In this document: piece by piece, positions 37,801 to 46,773 of the stretch
How positions within the stretch are numbered: position 1 is the stretch's first letter
Layout: each line of letters starts with the position of its first letter
Source: Colwellia ponticola
Lineage (GTDB): Bacteria > Pseudomonadota > Gammaproteobacteria > Enterobacterales > Alteromonadaceae
Length of the DNA: 64,000 nt
NCBI RefSeq assembly: GCF_005885605.1
Contig: NZ_SZVP01000003.1
Span: forward strand, 186,001 to 250,000
Reading direction: 5' to 3'
Program-made: the position numbers and the translations under genes
The notes under the pieces: model-generated
What the model saw: only the letters and a program-made list of their open reading frames with translations
Told to the model about the DNA's origin: nothing
Database searches by the model: none

Positions 37801-37965
37801 GTTATCCCCTTAGTATTAGCGACGGGCGCTGGTTCAGAAATGCGTCACGCCATGGGGAATGCTGTGTTCTCCGGTATGATAGGTGTGACTGTGTTTGGTT
37901 TGTTATTTACGCCAGTATTTTATATTTTACTGACAGCACCAAAACAAAGAAAAGGTGAGCAGTAA
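34822..37965 (+). CDS. RND multidrug efflux pump, MexF-like
   Basis: A 1047-residue HAE1-type RND transporter. The N-terminus (MNFSHFFIQRPIFAAVLS) and MLYMSSQATGDGRMTLTVTF are close to MexF. The TM4 proton-relay motif VVDDAIVVVENVERNI carries the two Asp residues. Twelve membrane helices and two large periplasmic loops are present. It should export hydrophobic drugs or host metabolites by proton antiport, through the adaptor encoded just upstream and a TolC-like channel from elsewhere. The substrate is not predictable from sequence. Confidence 0.94.
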   Translation: MNFSHFFIQRPIFAAVLSVVILLAGGLSLFQLPVSEYPGVVPPTVVVTANYPGANPSVIAQTVATPLEQEINGTENMLYMSSQATGDGRMTLTVTFALGTDLDRAQVQVQNSVNSALSRLPEEVQRLGVVAEKSSPNLAMVVHLYSPEKTHDTAYLANYADLYVKDQLSRLSGVGDVKLFGGGQYSMRVWLNPDALAARKLSATDVIKALREQNQQVAAGSLGSQPSTLDNQFQVLLNVKGRLDNVEEFEQIIIKVGEEGQLTRLKDIARVDLGLDNYTLRSMLDGQPALAIPIFQRPGSNAIDLSDEVRATMALLSQDFPAGVEYDIVYDPTIFVRDSIDAVITTLIEAIVLVVIVVVLFLQTWRASIIPLIAVPVSLIGTFAVMQLLGVSINTLSLFGLVLAIGIVVDDAIVVVENVERNIENGLTPLEATKVAMTEVTGPIIAIALVLSAVFIPTAFISGVSGQFYKQFALTITISTIISAFNSLTLSPALAAILLKSHDSKPDRLTRLLDKLLGAWLFRPFNRIFDRGSNAYQKLVKKLMRLSVIAAVGYVVLLGGTVQLFNAVPGGFIPPQDKQYLIAIAQLPDAASLDRTHSVVTEMEKIALNVPGVAHTVSFPGLSVNGFINSPNSAVVFLPLDSFAMRSDASQSAMAIAAQLNQQFTAIDEAFVAVFPPPPIQGLGTTGGFKLQIEDRGNKGFEALFNSLQAVIGKARQDPALMGLYSSFRIQVPQMDIDIDREQALIQGIPLDEVFGALQVYLGSVYVNDFNMFGRTYQVKAQAEAKYRQDPEQILHLKVRNNQGNMVPLGSVLTVTATTGPDRVMHYNGYPSAELNGSPAPGFSSDQAQAAIEKILAETLPKDIAFEWTEVTYQQLLAGNTMVYVFPLVVLLVFMVLAAQYESLRLPLAIILIVPMTIFSALLGVWLVGSDNNIFTQIALIVLVALASKNAILMVEFAKDKHQHGLSHFDAIIESCKLRLRPILMTSIAFTAGVIPLVLATGAGSEMRHAMGNAVFSGMIGVTVFGLLFTPVFYILLTAPKQRKGEQ

Positions 37966-37985
37966 CCATTACTTGTAAGATATAT

Positions 37986-38026
37986 TCGTAACTATTACCC
38001 GTAATGATGACGCGTAATAGTTACGA
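37986..38026. repeat. 13-bp perfect inverted repeat after the RND pump gene
   Basis: TCGTAACTATTAC (37986-37998) pairs with GTAATAGTTACGA (38014-38026) over a 15-base loop. It lies 20 bp past the pump stop. No U-tract follows, so it may be a processing stem or an attenuator between the pump gene and the downstream oxidoreductase gene. Confidence 0.7.
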
Positions 38027-38069
38027 GTAACAGCTTCCTAAAATTGCAATAAAGATAAAGGTTATTGAT

Positions 38070-39083
38070 ATGCCACAAACAATTAACTTACCTAAATCAA
38101 TGCGAGCCATTGAGCTAGCAAAACCAAACGAAGCTATTCGCTTGGCCGATGTGACCATACCAATACCTGAATGTAATGAGCACGAATTGCTAGTAAAAGT
38201 TGAATATGTGGGCTTAAACTCTCTGGATGCTTATTTTGCCAAGACAGGTTTTAGCCAGTGGCAATACCCTCATATACTGGGTTTAGATGCCGTTGGTACG
38301 GTCGTTCAAGCTAAACAAGGCTTATTTCCTACCGTTGGTGAACGTGTTATGTGGCATGCTAACATTAGCCAACAAGGGGTACTTAGCGAGTATGCTAAAG
38401 TCCCTAACTTTGCGGTATCTGTTGTACCTAAAAGTATTGCTGCCAGTGACGCCGCAACCTTACCTTGTGCGGGTATGACCGCGCTTATTGCTTTAGATAA
38501 ATTACAAATAACTCAAGGCGATACTATTTTAATTGAAGCGGGTGCAGGCGCTGTTGGCCAATTTGCTATTCAATTTGCCAAACAGCGCGGTGCCGATGTT
38601 TTTACTACTGCGGCTAAGCATAATCATAAGTTAGTAAAAAAACTTGGCGCCGATGCCATTTTTGATTATCACGATAACAACCTTTGTGACAACATTCGCC
38701 AAGTATTGGGGCCACAAGGGTTTGATGCTGTGCTTGACTCCGTGGGCGGAGATTCAACCAAACGAAATATTGAATTGATGCGCTTTTGTGGTCGTATAGC
38801 CTGTTTAAAACCATTACCGCGTTTTGATAATGAACTTATGTTTAAAAAGGCGCCTAATATAGGGATTGTTTCACTCGCCGGTGCTTGGTTAACCAATAGT
38901 TTATGTGCTCAACAAAAAATGAGCTTTATGAGTAATCAACTACTTGATGGTTTGGCAGCAGGCACTCTTTATACGCCTAAGGTTACGCTAATTGACTTTA
39001 GCGCGCAGCATGTCTCTGAGGCGCTACAAAAACAGATTAGCGATGGTTTCACCGGAAAACAGGTAGTGAATATATTGTCATAG
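38070..39083 (+). CDS. Quinone-oxidoreductase-like MDR dehydrogenase
   Basis: A 337-residue medium-chain dehydrogenase/reductase. GLDAVGTVV near residue 72, the nucleotide-binding GAGAVGQFAIQFAKQRGADV (about 161-180), and VLDSVGG in the C-terminal half mark the NADPH:quinone-reductase branch. The structural-zinc cysteines of alcohol dehydrogenases are missing. It probably reduces quinones or electrophilic carbonyls with NADPH. It lies 104 bp after the pump gene on the same strand with a hairpin between. The pairing resembles mexS beside mexEF, so a detoxifying partner role is plausible. Confidence 0.85.
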   Translation: MPQTINLPKSMRAIELAKPNEAIRLADVTIPIPECNEHELLVKVEYVGLNSLDAYFAKTGFSQWQYPHILGLDAVGTVVQAKQGLFPTVGERVMWHANISQQGVLSEYAKVPNFAVSVVPKSIAASDAATLPCAGMTALIALDKLQITQGDTILIEAGAGAVGQFAIQFAKQRGADVFTTAAKHNHKLVKKLGADAIFDYHDNNLCDNIRQVLGPQGFDAVLDSVGGDSTKRNIELMRFCGRIACLKPLPRFDNELMFKKAPNIGIVSLAGAWLTNSLCAQQKMSFMSNQLLDGLAAGTLYTPKVTLIDFSAQHVSEALQKQISDGFTGKQVVNILS

Positions 39084-39170
39084 AGTATATTCCAGACGTT
39101 CTATTAGTGCAGTAAAGAGCGACTCTACAGCTCAACAGATAAAAATCAAAATACAGCGTAATAGCCAATA

Positions 39171-41438
39171 TTATGTTACATATAAAAATTTCTGTTCTGC
39201 TAGCCAAGTTAAAGCATATTGCTTTTTCTCGAAAAACCTTCTTTTATAATGACTATTTTCTGTATGTAACAATTCAAGCTGATTGGTGACTATGTCATCT
39301 TCAGGGATAATAAAAGCGGTTACATGCAAATTACGTTTAAGTAAGTTGCCAATACCATTTTTGATTATCTGTTGAAAACCAATAGTACCTAACGCCATTT
39401 TTGTCGTATCAATCAAAAAAGCCCAATGAAGTAAATTTTCTCTATCGAGCTCTTTATCGATATCATTAAAAAACTGCAATGCAATGGTACTATCCCAATT
39501 GCCCGAGGCAAAAACTTCAACAATATTACCCTTAAGTGAAATTTCATACTTGGGCTGACTATTAACAGGAAAGTTAGACGTTTGCTTAAGAAAATCTAAA
39601 ATAAAACAAGCTTTAACCGGTTGAGAAAATAAATAGCCTTGTAATAACTCGCAACCATTTTTTAATAACCACTTGGCTTGCTCTTTTGTTTCAACCCCTT
39701 CGGCAACTAATTCAAGTCCCATCCCTTTGGCTAAACCAATGATAGATTTAGCAAGACATATATCTCTGTCATTGTGAGGTAAGCCATCAACAAACGACTT
39801 ATCTATTTTTAATTTCGATACATTTAAGTTCCTCAAACGTGACAATGAGGAATATCCTGTACCAAAATCATCAATAGAGAGTTTAATACCAAGTGAGGTT
39901 ATTGCATCAAGTTGCTTCATTAGCATTTTTGAGTCACCTGCGATTAACTCTTCTACTATTTCAAACTCCAATGATGAAAACGCTATTTGATATTTATTAA
40001 CCGCGCTTTCAATTTGTTTAATCAGTGTTGGTGAAAATAATTGCTCGGAGGAAATATTAATTGAAATGCGGTGCAAATTAACTCCTTGCTCATTAAAATA
40101 ACGAATGTCATGACAGGCCTGTTCTAAAACCACATCACCTATTTCTTTCATTAACCCTAACCGCTTAGCAATAGGTAAAAACACAAAAGGGGTTATTACC
40201 CCTTTTACTGGGTGCTCCCATCTAACTAAAGCTTCTAATGAAAAGCCATCGCGCAGGTAGTTTTCTCCTAAAATAGGTTGGTAATACGGCTTTATTTGCT
40301 TAGTTTTAAGTGCCGTTACCAGTTCATCTTCAAGCTTTATTGCCTCTTGCAGAGTTTTATCCCAATCTAAATCATAATAACAAATACTTCTAGGCTGTAT
40401 TTTTTTCGCTTCTAGCATCGCAATTTCAGCTTTGCGTATGGGGTCAAAATCAAGCATATTTTTCAATCTATTCACGACACAGCCAATACCCGCATCAACG
40501 TGAATAATTTCATTGGTAGGAGTTTTAATTTTTAATGGAAAGGCACTCTCAAGTAATTTAATTAAGACGTTTAGCTCTTTTTTGCCCGCAAGGTTAGACT
40601 TGTTGGCGCTATCGAGGTTAGGTAGCCAAAGACCAAAAATATCTCCGCCAATTCGAGAGATATAAGCCGTTACCGTGTAAGTGATTTTTTCTAAGCTGCG
40701 AGCCACTGCGCATAACACGCTATTAGCAAATTCATGGCCAAACCTGTCATTTATACCGGTAAATCCATCAATACCGATTAAAACAATACCGCAATGATGA
40801 TTGTCGGTTCTATTTTTGATAGCTCTATTAATTCTTTTTTGGAAGAACAGCCGGTTCTCTAAATTGGTTAACGGGTCAATTTGCTCCATAAACAGCAGTT
40901 CTTGTCTTTCTGTTAGCCACTTATCTTGAGCGTAATACAGTGAAATAGCGTCTGCTGTTGAAGCCACATAAGAAATTTCCGCCATGTCCCATTCTCGGCA
41001 AGTCAGCGTCTGCTCGATACAAAGCACTCCTGATAATTGCCCGTTACTAAACAAGGGAGCATCAAGCATTGACTTGATGTTTAACGGCTTTAAATAAGAG
41101 GCTAAGAACTCATTCATTCTTAGATCTTGTTGAACATCACAGGCGCTTATAATCCGATTATTTTTTAAAACATTGAAATAATTTGGACAATCATATTCAT
41201 GAATCACTGCGCCAGTTTCGAATGATTTATCACTTTGCAGGTAAAGTAACTGACAAACAATACGCTTTTTATCTTCTGAAAAGAACCAGAGGCTAACTCG
41301 AGAGGTATTAAGTAAATTACAGCATGTTTCTAGTAACTTTCTTATTTTAAAATCAATAGCTGACTTAAGGAAATCTTCTTGGCTATTAAGACTTGTTAAT
41401 GAAGATTGAAACTGTAAGTATTTATCTACTAAAGTCAT
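39171..41438 (-). CDS. GAF-GGDEF(degenerate)-EAL protein with extra C-terminal domain
   Basis: A 755-residue soluble protein. It has an N-terminal GAF-like domain (about 25-170) and a GGDEF-like domain reading GGDIF (264-268), which lacks the catalytic acidic fourth residue. The EAL domain (about 370-630) has EALVRW (402-407) and DDFGTGYSS, so hydrolase motifs look intact. After the EAL domain come about 120 further residues (from about 635) with FASGNWDSTIALQFF and LLHWAFLIDTTKMALG, which look like a small alpha/beta STAS-like fold. The gene is monocistronic, with no close neighbour on its strand. Confidence 0.84.
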   Translation of the reverse strand: MTLVDKYLQFQSSLTSLNSQEDFLKSAIDFKIRKLLETCCNLLNTSRVSLWFFSEDKKRIVCQLLYLQSDKSFETGAVIHEYDCPNYFNVLKNNRIISACDVQQDLRMNEFLASYLKPLNIKSMLDAPLFSNGQLSGVLCIEQTLTCREWDMAEISYVASTADAISLYYAQDKWLTERQELLFMEQIDPLTNLENRLFFQKRINRAIKNRTDNHHCGIVLIGIDGFTGINDRFGHEFANSVLCAVARSLEKITYTVTAYISRIGGDIFGLWLPNLDSANKSNLAGKKELNVLIKLLESAFPLKIKTPTNEIIHVDAGIGCVVNRLKNMLDFDPIRKAEIAMLEAKKIQPRSICYYDLDWDKTLQEAIKLEDELVTALKTKQIKPYYQPILGENYLRDGFSLEALVRWEHPVKGVITPFVFLPIAKRLGLMKEIGDVVLEQACHDIRYFNEQGVNLHRISINISSEQLFSPTLIKQIESAVNKYQIAFSSLEFEIVEELIAGDSKMLMKQLDAITSLGIKLSIDDFGTGYSSLSRLRNLNVSKLKIDKSFVDGLPHNDRDICLAKSIIGLAKGMGLELVAEGVETKEQAKWLLKNGCELLQGYLFSQPVKACFILDFLKQTSNFPVNSQPKYEISLKGNIVEVFASGNWDSTIALQFFNDIDKELDRENLLHWAFLIDTTKMALGTIGFQQIIKNGIGNLLKRNLHVTAFIIPEDDIVTNQLELLHTENSHYKRRFFEKKQYALTWLAEQKFLYVT

Positions 41439-41702
41439 ATAATTTACTAATATTAAAGGCCTGTAACATTTATTATAGCGAAGTCATTAAAAATATTGAA
41501 GCAAGCTTTTCAGTAAAGGTTAATTATTATAAACTCGTTGTTTTATCTACGTAATACTGGACTACTATCATTAACTGAAGAGACCATATTTCATGAAAAG
41601 TAACATAGCAATATTGCCAACCTAGTTATTGGCTGAGAGCCTCTACACAATTTATCACAGGTACTGAGGCTATTAAATTTATATCTTTTGTACCATCTTA
41701 TG

Positions 41703-42329
41703 CTAACGACCGACAGAAGCCATTTTTATACCCGCAAATATTAGCATAGCGCCAGCCGAACGATTAATCACTTTTATCACTTGTGGTTTAATAAACTTTC
41801 CTCTTGATTTAGAGCCTAAATAGCCATAAAGCGAATAACAAAAAAAATCGAGTACAATTGCCATTAAACATAAAATAATCAGTTGAGGGATGATGGGGTT
41901 ACTAATATCAATAAACTGAGGTAATAAAGCTGAAAAATATAGCAGTGCTTTAGGATTCGATATTTCTAACACAAAACCTTTGAAAAATATTTTATAAGCA
42001 TTAATTTCTGTTTTTTTATCGGTAATCACACTAAGAGGGCCTGATTGACCAAAAATAGCGCTTAAGCCTAAATACAATAAGTAAGCAACACCGATCCATT
42101 TGATAATAGAAAATAAGGTATACGAAGCTAAAATAAGCGTCACAATACCCGTCGCAGACAATATAAAAAATACCACATTCGCCGTAGCAATACCTAAGAT
42201 AACGAATGTCGATTTTTTAAAACCATTCGATGCAGCTTCTGCTGTTACAGCAATGGCGGCCGGACCAGGTGAAAGAAATACCACCAATGTAGTGATGAGA
42301 AAAAGTATCAGTGTTTCTACAGGGATCAC
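41703..42329 (-). CDS. LysE/RhtB-family amino-acid exporter
   Basis: A 208-residue protein of normal family length with about six membrane helices. LSPGPAAIAVTAEAASNGFKK and AYLLYLG, then EISNPKALLYF, are family hallmarks. It exports amino acids or derivatives such as homoserine lactone precursors; the substrate is not predictable. GTG at 42327-42329 is used as the start because AAGGA lies about seven bases upstream. The gene stands alone between the GAF/EAL gene and a long inverted repeat. Confidence 0.87.
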   Translation of the reverse strand: MIPVETLILFLITTLVVFLSPGPAAIAVTAEAASNGFKKSTFVILGIATANVVFFILSATGIVTLILASYTLFSIIKWIGVAYLLYLGLSAIFGQSGPLSVITDKKTEINAYKIFFKGFVLEISNPKALLYFSALLPQFIDISNPIIPQLIILCLMAIVLDFFCYSLYGYLGSKSRGKFIKPQVIKVINRSAGAMLIFAGIKMASVGR

Positions 42330-42439
42330 AATGTATCCTTAATTAGGGTTATGAAATAACGATTCATTGGTTATTTCGTTTGTTATTGACGCCGTTAAAA
42401 GACGATTAATTTTCCTTGAACTATCTAAATATCTTACCT

Positions 42440-42497
42440 GCACACTTACTGACCTATACAGGTAACTCTAGTCACATGTGTAGGTCAGTAAGTGTGC
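42440..42497. repeat. 17-bp perfect inverted repeat between the LysE and phosphoketolase genes
   Basis: GCACACTTACTGACCTA (42440-42456) and its exact reverse complement (42481-42497) flank a 24-base loop that includes the palindrome CACATGTG. It lies 32 bp past the phosphoketolase stop. No U-run follows on either strand, so a classical terminator is uncertain. GTGCAAATAAAAGTGCAAA follows on the plus strand as a short direct repeat. Confidence 0.85.
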
Positions 42498-42529
42498 AAA
42501 TAAAAGTGCAAAGTAAGCTAGTCCATTAA

Positions 42530-44950
42530 CTAGTCATATGGCCATACCCAGTCATTAACTTCTGGCATATCAACACCATGTTCATGGGCATATTGACAAC
42601 ACGCTATTTGATTATCTCGAAATAACTGTTTGGCATGAGCGCCCGCCACTTTCAGTTTAGGTACACGGTTAATCACATCGATAGCTAAGCTAAAACGGTC
42701 AATTTTATTGACGATTGCTAACTCAAGCGGTGTATTTATATTGCCCTTCTCTATATAGCCACGCACATGTAAGTTTTTATGATTGTTTCTTCTGTAAGCC
42801 AAGCGATGAATCAACCAAGGATAACCATGGAAGTTAAAAATTACCGGTTTGTCTAAGGTAAATAAACTATCAAAATCATTATCAGACAAGCCATGTGGGT
42901 GCTCAGACTCAGGTGTTAAACGAAATAAATCAACAACATTAATAAAGCGAATTTTTAATGTTGGAAAATACTCTCTCAGTAAGGCGGTTGCCGCTAGCGC
43001 TTCTTTGGTGGGAATATCACCACAGCCAACCATAACAACATCAGGCTCTTGACCTTTGTCATTACTTGCCCAATCCCATATACCTAAGCCTTTGGTGCAA
43101 TGTTTAATCGCACTATCCATATCAAGGTATTGCATATGGGCTTGTTTATCACAAACAATAACGTTGATATCATTTTCACTGCGCAAACAATGATCGGCAG
43201 TAGAGAGTAAACAGTTCACATCAGGTGGTAAGTAAATACGCGTTACTGCTGGATTTTTATTGACCACTAAGTCTAAAAACCCAGGGTCTTGATGAGTGAA
43301 GCCATTATGGTCTTGACGCCAAACCGTCGAAGTTATTAATAAATTAATTGATGCAATAGGGGCGCGCCACGACAAGGCTTCACTTATTGCTAACCATTTA
43401 GCATGCTGGTTAAACATAGAATCAATCACATGAACAAACGCTTCATAGGTGGCAAAAAAACCATGACGCCCTGTAAGCACATAACCTTCAAACCACCCTT
43501 CAAGGGTATGCTCTGATAACATTTCTAATACTCTGCCATCAGGGCTTAACTCACCACCATTAGCATCTTCAGGTAAATAATCAGCGAGCCATAACTTTTT
43601 ACTTACTTCATAAATAGCATCAAGTTTATTAGAAGAGTTTTCATCGGGGCCAAACACGCGAAAGGTCGTGTTATTTAACTGCATAATATCGCGTAACATT
43701 TCACCTAACGGTTTAGTATTCATCGCCGTCATTTTAGCCGGTTGTTTAATGTGTGCGGCATAATGTTTAAAATCAGGCATACGTAAATTACGTTTTAATA
43801 AACCACCATTGGCATGAGGGTTAGCGCTCATTCGACGTAAACCTTTGGGGGCTAAGCTTTTTAACTCAGGCAACAGTTGACCATTGCTATCAAATAAGGT
43901 TTCTGGTTGATAACTTTTCAGCCATTGCTCAAGCATACTAAATTGTTTGCTGTCAGCGTGTACCGCTGATAAAGGCACTTGATGAGCACGCCAAAACCCT
44001 TCAACCTTATTGCCGTTCACTGTTTCAGGACCAGTCCAACCTTTAGGTGAGCGAAGAATAATCATTGGCCAAATGACTCGGCTAGCCTTGCCAGATGCGC
44101 GCGCTTGCTGCTGGTGAGCACGAATATCGTTAACACAGCTTTCCATCACCTGGGCCATTTTTTGATGCATTAATACAGGGTCACTACCTTCAACAAAATA
44201 AGGTTTCCAGCCATAGCCAATAAACAGCGCTTCAAGCTCTTCGTGCGGAATGCGTGATAATAATGTAGGGTTATTTATTTTATAACCATTGAGATGCAAA
44301 ATAGGCAGTACAGCACCGTCTCTTATCGGGTTAAGAAACTTACTTGAATGCCATGATGTCGCTAACGGCCCTGTTTCTGCTTCACCATCGCCCACCGCAA
44401 CCGTAACAATTAAATCTGGGTTATCAAAGGCGGCACCAAAAGCGTGTGATACGCTATAGCCTAACTCGCCACCTTCATGAATAGAGCCTGGTAATTCAGG
44501 CGTACAATGACTACCAATGCCACCTGGAAATGAAAATTGTTTGAAAAGTTGTTTCATCCCGAGTAAGTCTTGGCTAACATCAGGGTATATTTCAGAGTAG
44601 CTGCCTTCTAAGTAAACAGGCGCTAAAACCCCCGGAGCACCGTGACCCGGTCCTGCCAAAAATATCGCATTTAAATCAAACTTGTTAATAAGCCGATTCA
44701 TATGAATATACATAAATGACAAGCCAGGACTTGATCCCCAGTGACCTAATAAGCGCTTTTTAATATGCTCTACTGCTAAAGGTTGTTGCAGTAACGGGTT
44801 GTCTTGTAAGTAAATCATCCCTGCGGCAAGGTAGTTACAAGCTCGCCAATAAGCGTGCAGTGAATTTAACTCAACCTCTGAAAGTGGCTGACTAGGTTGA
44901 TGAGCTTTGTTAAACGCTTTTGCCTGGTTAACGGGATTAATTTTATTCAT
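42530..44950 (-). CDS. xfp: Phosphoketolase
   Basis: An 806-residue thiamine-diphosphate enzyme of normal length. [20 protein letters not shown] (about 100-119), [21 protein letters not shown] and GDGEAETG (187-194) are phosphoketolase signatures. It splits xylulose 5-phosphate or fructose 6-phosphate to acetyl phosphate plus a sugar phosphate, a way to make acetyl phosphate without pyruvate decarboxylation. Whether it takes both substrates is unknown. No acetate kinase gene is adjacent. The symporter gene lies 90 bp upstream on the same strand, so a joint transcript is possible. Confidence 0.94.
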   Translation of the reverse strand: MNKINPVNQAKAFNKAHQPSQPLSEVELNSLHAYWRACNYLAAGMIYLQDNPLLQQPLAVEHIKKRLLGHWGSSPGLSFMYIHMNRLINKFDLNAIFLAGPGHGAPGVLAPVYLEGSYSEIYPDVSQDLLGMKQLFKQFSFPGGIGSHCTPELPGSIHEGGELGYSVSHAFGAAFDNPDLIVTVAVGDGEAETGPLATSWHSSKFLNPIRDGAVLPILHLNGYKINNPTLLSRIPHEELEALFIGYGWKPYFVEGSDPVLMHQKMAQVMESCVNDIRAHQQQARASGKASRVIWPMIILRSPKGWTGPETVNGNKVEGFWRAHQVPLSAVHADSKQFSMLEQWLKSYQPETLFDSNGQLLPELKSLAPKGLRRMSANPHANGGLLKRNLRMPDFKHYAAHIKQPAKMTAMNTKPLGEMLRDIMQLNNTTFRVFGPDENSSNKLDAIYEVSKKLWLADYLPEDANGGELSPDGRVLEMLSEHTLEGWFEGYVLTGRHGFFATYEAFVHVIDSMFNQHAKWLAISEALSWRAPIASINLLITSTVWRQDHNGFTHQDPGFLDLVVNKNPAVTRIYLPPDVNCLLSTADHCLRSENDINVIVCDKQAHMQYLDMDSAIKHCTKGLGIWDWASNDKGQEPDVVMVGCGDIPTKEALAATALLREYFPTLKIRFINVVDLFRLTPESEHPHGLSDNDFDSLFTLDKPVIFNFHGYPWLIHRLAYRRNNHKNLHVRGYIEKGNINTPLELAIVNKIDRFSLAIDVINRVPKLKVAGAHAKQLFRDNQIACCQYAHEHGVDMPEVNDWVWPYD

Positions 44951-45040
44951 TTATCCGCCCTACTTAACTGTTTGGTGATCGGGTGACTTAATTGCCAAAG
45001 TCGTGATAAAAACTATGTTCTAAACCTTTAATATGACTGT

Positions 45041-46516
45041 TTAGGTTTTATTAATATTTTGCTCAGACGCGGGATTTTCTTCTTGAACTCTCTCTTGAGA
45101 GCCTTGGTGATTACTCGCTTGAGCTTCATTTTGATTAACCGCTGTATTATCTATTGATGAACTATCTATTGATGAACTATCTATTGATGAATTGCCTGTT
45201 GATGAATTACGGGTAATATATTGCACCGTGGTACAAGTCACCACATCCCCCAGTACGTTAACTGAGGTTCGACACATATCAAGTATACGGTCAACGCCCA
45301 AAATAAGGGCAATACCGGCAGCGGGTATACCAACACCTTCAAGCACCATACTTAGTATAATAATGCCAGCACCAGGCGTTGCTGGTGAACCAATTGATGC
45401 TGCGACCGACATAGTGACAATAAATACATAGCTAGTTAAGCTCAAATCTACATTGAACACTTGCGCCAGAAAAACCGTAGCTACGCCTTGATAAAGTGCG
45501 GTTCCCGTCATATTTATTGTTGCGCCTAACGGCACTAAAAAACGTGATATTTCAGGCTTTATTGCTAGCTTATCTTCAACAACTTGCAAGGTCATTGGCA
45601 TAACGGCAGCCGAACTACTGGTAGAGAAAGCTAATAAAAGTAACTCTCGTACACTAGTAAAAAAATCTTTAAACTTATGCGTTAATGTTATTTTTGCTAC
45701 TAAAAAATAACCAAGTGAAATGATCAGTAACCCTAACAATACGGTTGCCATGTAGATAGCCATACCGGTTAATACATTTAAACCAAGGTTAGCGACTAAG
45801 CGGGTAATTAAACCAAAAACAGCTAACGGAGCTAACAGCATAGCCCATGAAACAATGCGTAAGCTCACTTCTTGTAGTGCCGTTAATAAATCAAATAAGG
45901 GTTTAGATTGCTTGGCTGGAATCGCCAATAAAGCCATACCTAATACAGCTGAAAATAAAATAACTTGCAGCATTTCTCCTGAAGCCATCGAAGCTAATGG
46001 GTTTTTAGGAATTAACGCTGAAACTTTATTGGGAAATTCTGCGGCATCAGGGAATCCTTTAGCAACCATGTCAACAACTGGCGCAATATTGTGATCCATT
46101 AACGCGCTGGCATCAACAAAGTTACCTGGTTGTATATTAAGCGCTAATAATATTCCTACCGCGGCGGCTACTGCTGTTGATATAAAGATGAAAATAACAG
46201 CGATCATACCGTTCTTTTTCATCGCTACTGGGTTGTTGTTAGCGGCTAAGCCCAGCACAATTGAAGCAATAACTAACGGCACCACAATCATTTGAATCAC
46301 GGCTAAAAACACTTGTCCAGGCAAAGCAAGCCAAGCGGTTATTAGCCTCACTGATCCTTCTGAAACCCACCCTAAATCAGGCCCTAAGATAACGCCTGAA
46401 ATAATTCCTAACCCTAGCGCTATCAAAACTTTAAGCCAGAGTTTACCGCTAATTAATTGGTCAAATTGATCAACTAAATTCTTTAATGGGCTGAAAAAAA
46501 ACTGTTTTTTAACCAT
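45041..46516 (-). CDS. Dicarboxylate/amino-acid:cation symporter (DAACS family)
   Basis: A 491-residue membrane protein of the GltP/DctA type. STSSSAAVMPMTLQVVE matches the Ser-rich hairpin, and LGATINMTGTALYQG is the substrate-binding TM7 motif. The membrane core is about residues 20-430. After it comes a hydrophilic tail (about 431-491) rich in Ser, Asn and Glu. It contains a four-copy five-residue repeat of the SSIDS type. It likely takes up dicarboxylates or acidic amino acids with sodium or protons. The start is the ATG at 46514-46516. Confidence 0.88.
   Translation of the reverse strand: MVKKQFFFSPLKNLVDQFDQLISGKLWLKVLIALGLGIISGVILGPDLGWVSEGSVRLITAWLALPGQVFLAVIQMIVVPLVIASIVLGLAANNNPVAMKKNGMIAVIFIFISTAVAAAVGILLALNIQPGNFVDASALMDHNIAPVVDMVAKGFPDAAEFPNKVSALIPKNPLASMASGEMLQVILFSAVLGMALLAIPAKQSKPLFDLLTALQEVSLRIVSWAMLLAPLAVFGLITRLVANLGLNVLTGMAIYMATVLLGLLIISLGYFLVAKITLTHKFKDFFTSVRELLLLAFSTSSSAAVMPMTLQVVEDKLAIKPEISRFLVPLGATINMTGTALYQGVATVFLAQVFNVDLSLTSYVFIVTMSVAASIGSPATPGAGIIILSMVLEGVGIPAAGIALILGVDRILDMCRTSVNVLGDVVTCTTVQYITRNSSTGNSSIDSSSIDSSSIDNTAVNQNEAQASNHQGSQERVQEENPASEQNINKT
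45151..45210. repeat. Four-copy 15-bp tandem repeat inside the symporter gene
   Basis: The unit CTATTGATGAACTAT (45151-45165) is repeated exactly at 45166-45180 and then with changes at 45181-45195 and 45196-45210. It encodes SSIDS-like pentads in the hydrophilic C-terminal tail. Because the unit is a multiple of three, copy number can change without breaking the frame. Confidence 0.9.
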
Positions 46517-46773
46517 TATAATCCTTCATCTTAAGTGCTCCTGATGTTGCCCATTTTTTAATGGAATCGAGCAGCTAATCTCTTACCCCATACTTAACAA
46601 ATATCGCAACAATAGTATAGGGAAAGCACTTTATAGTTGATAAAATGTTGATGAAGTCGACTTTTACGCTCAGACTATTACCGCTAGCTATCAAGGCGAG
46701 TAACATATAAACAATAAAAAATAGTCCCTTTACGTTGAGTTAAGTCGCTTAACTTGTTTACATTACTTATTTT

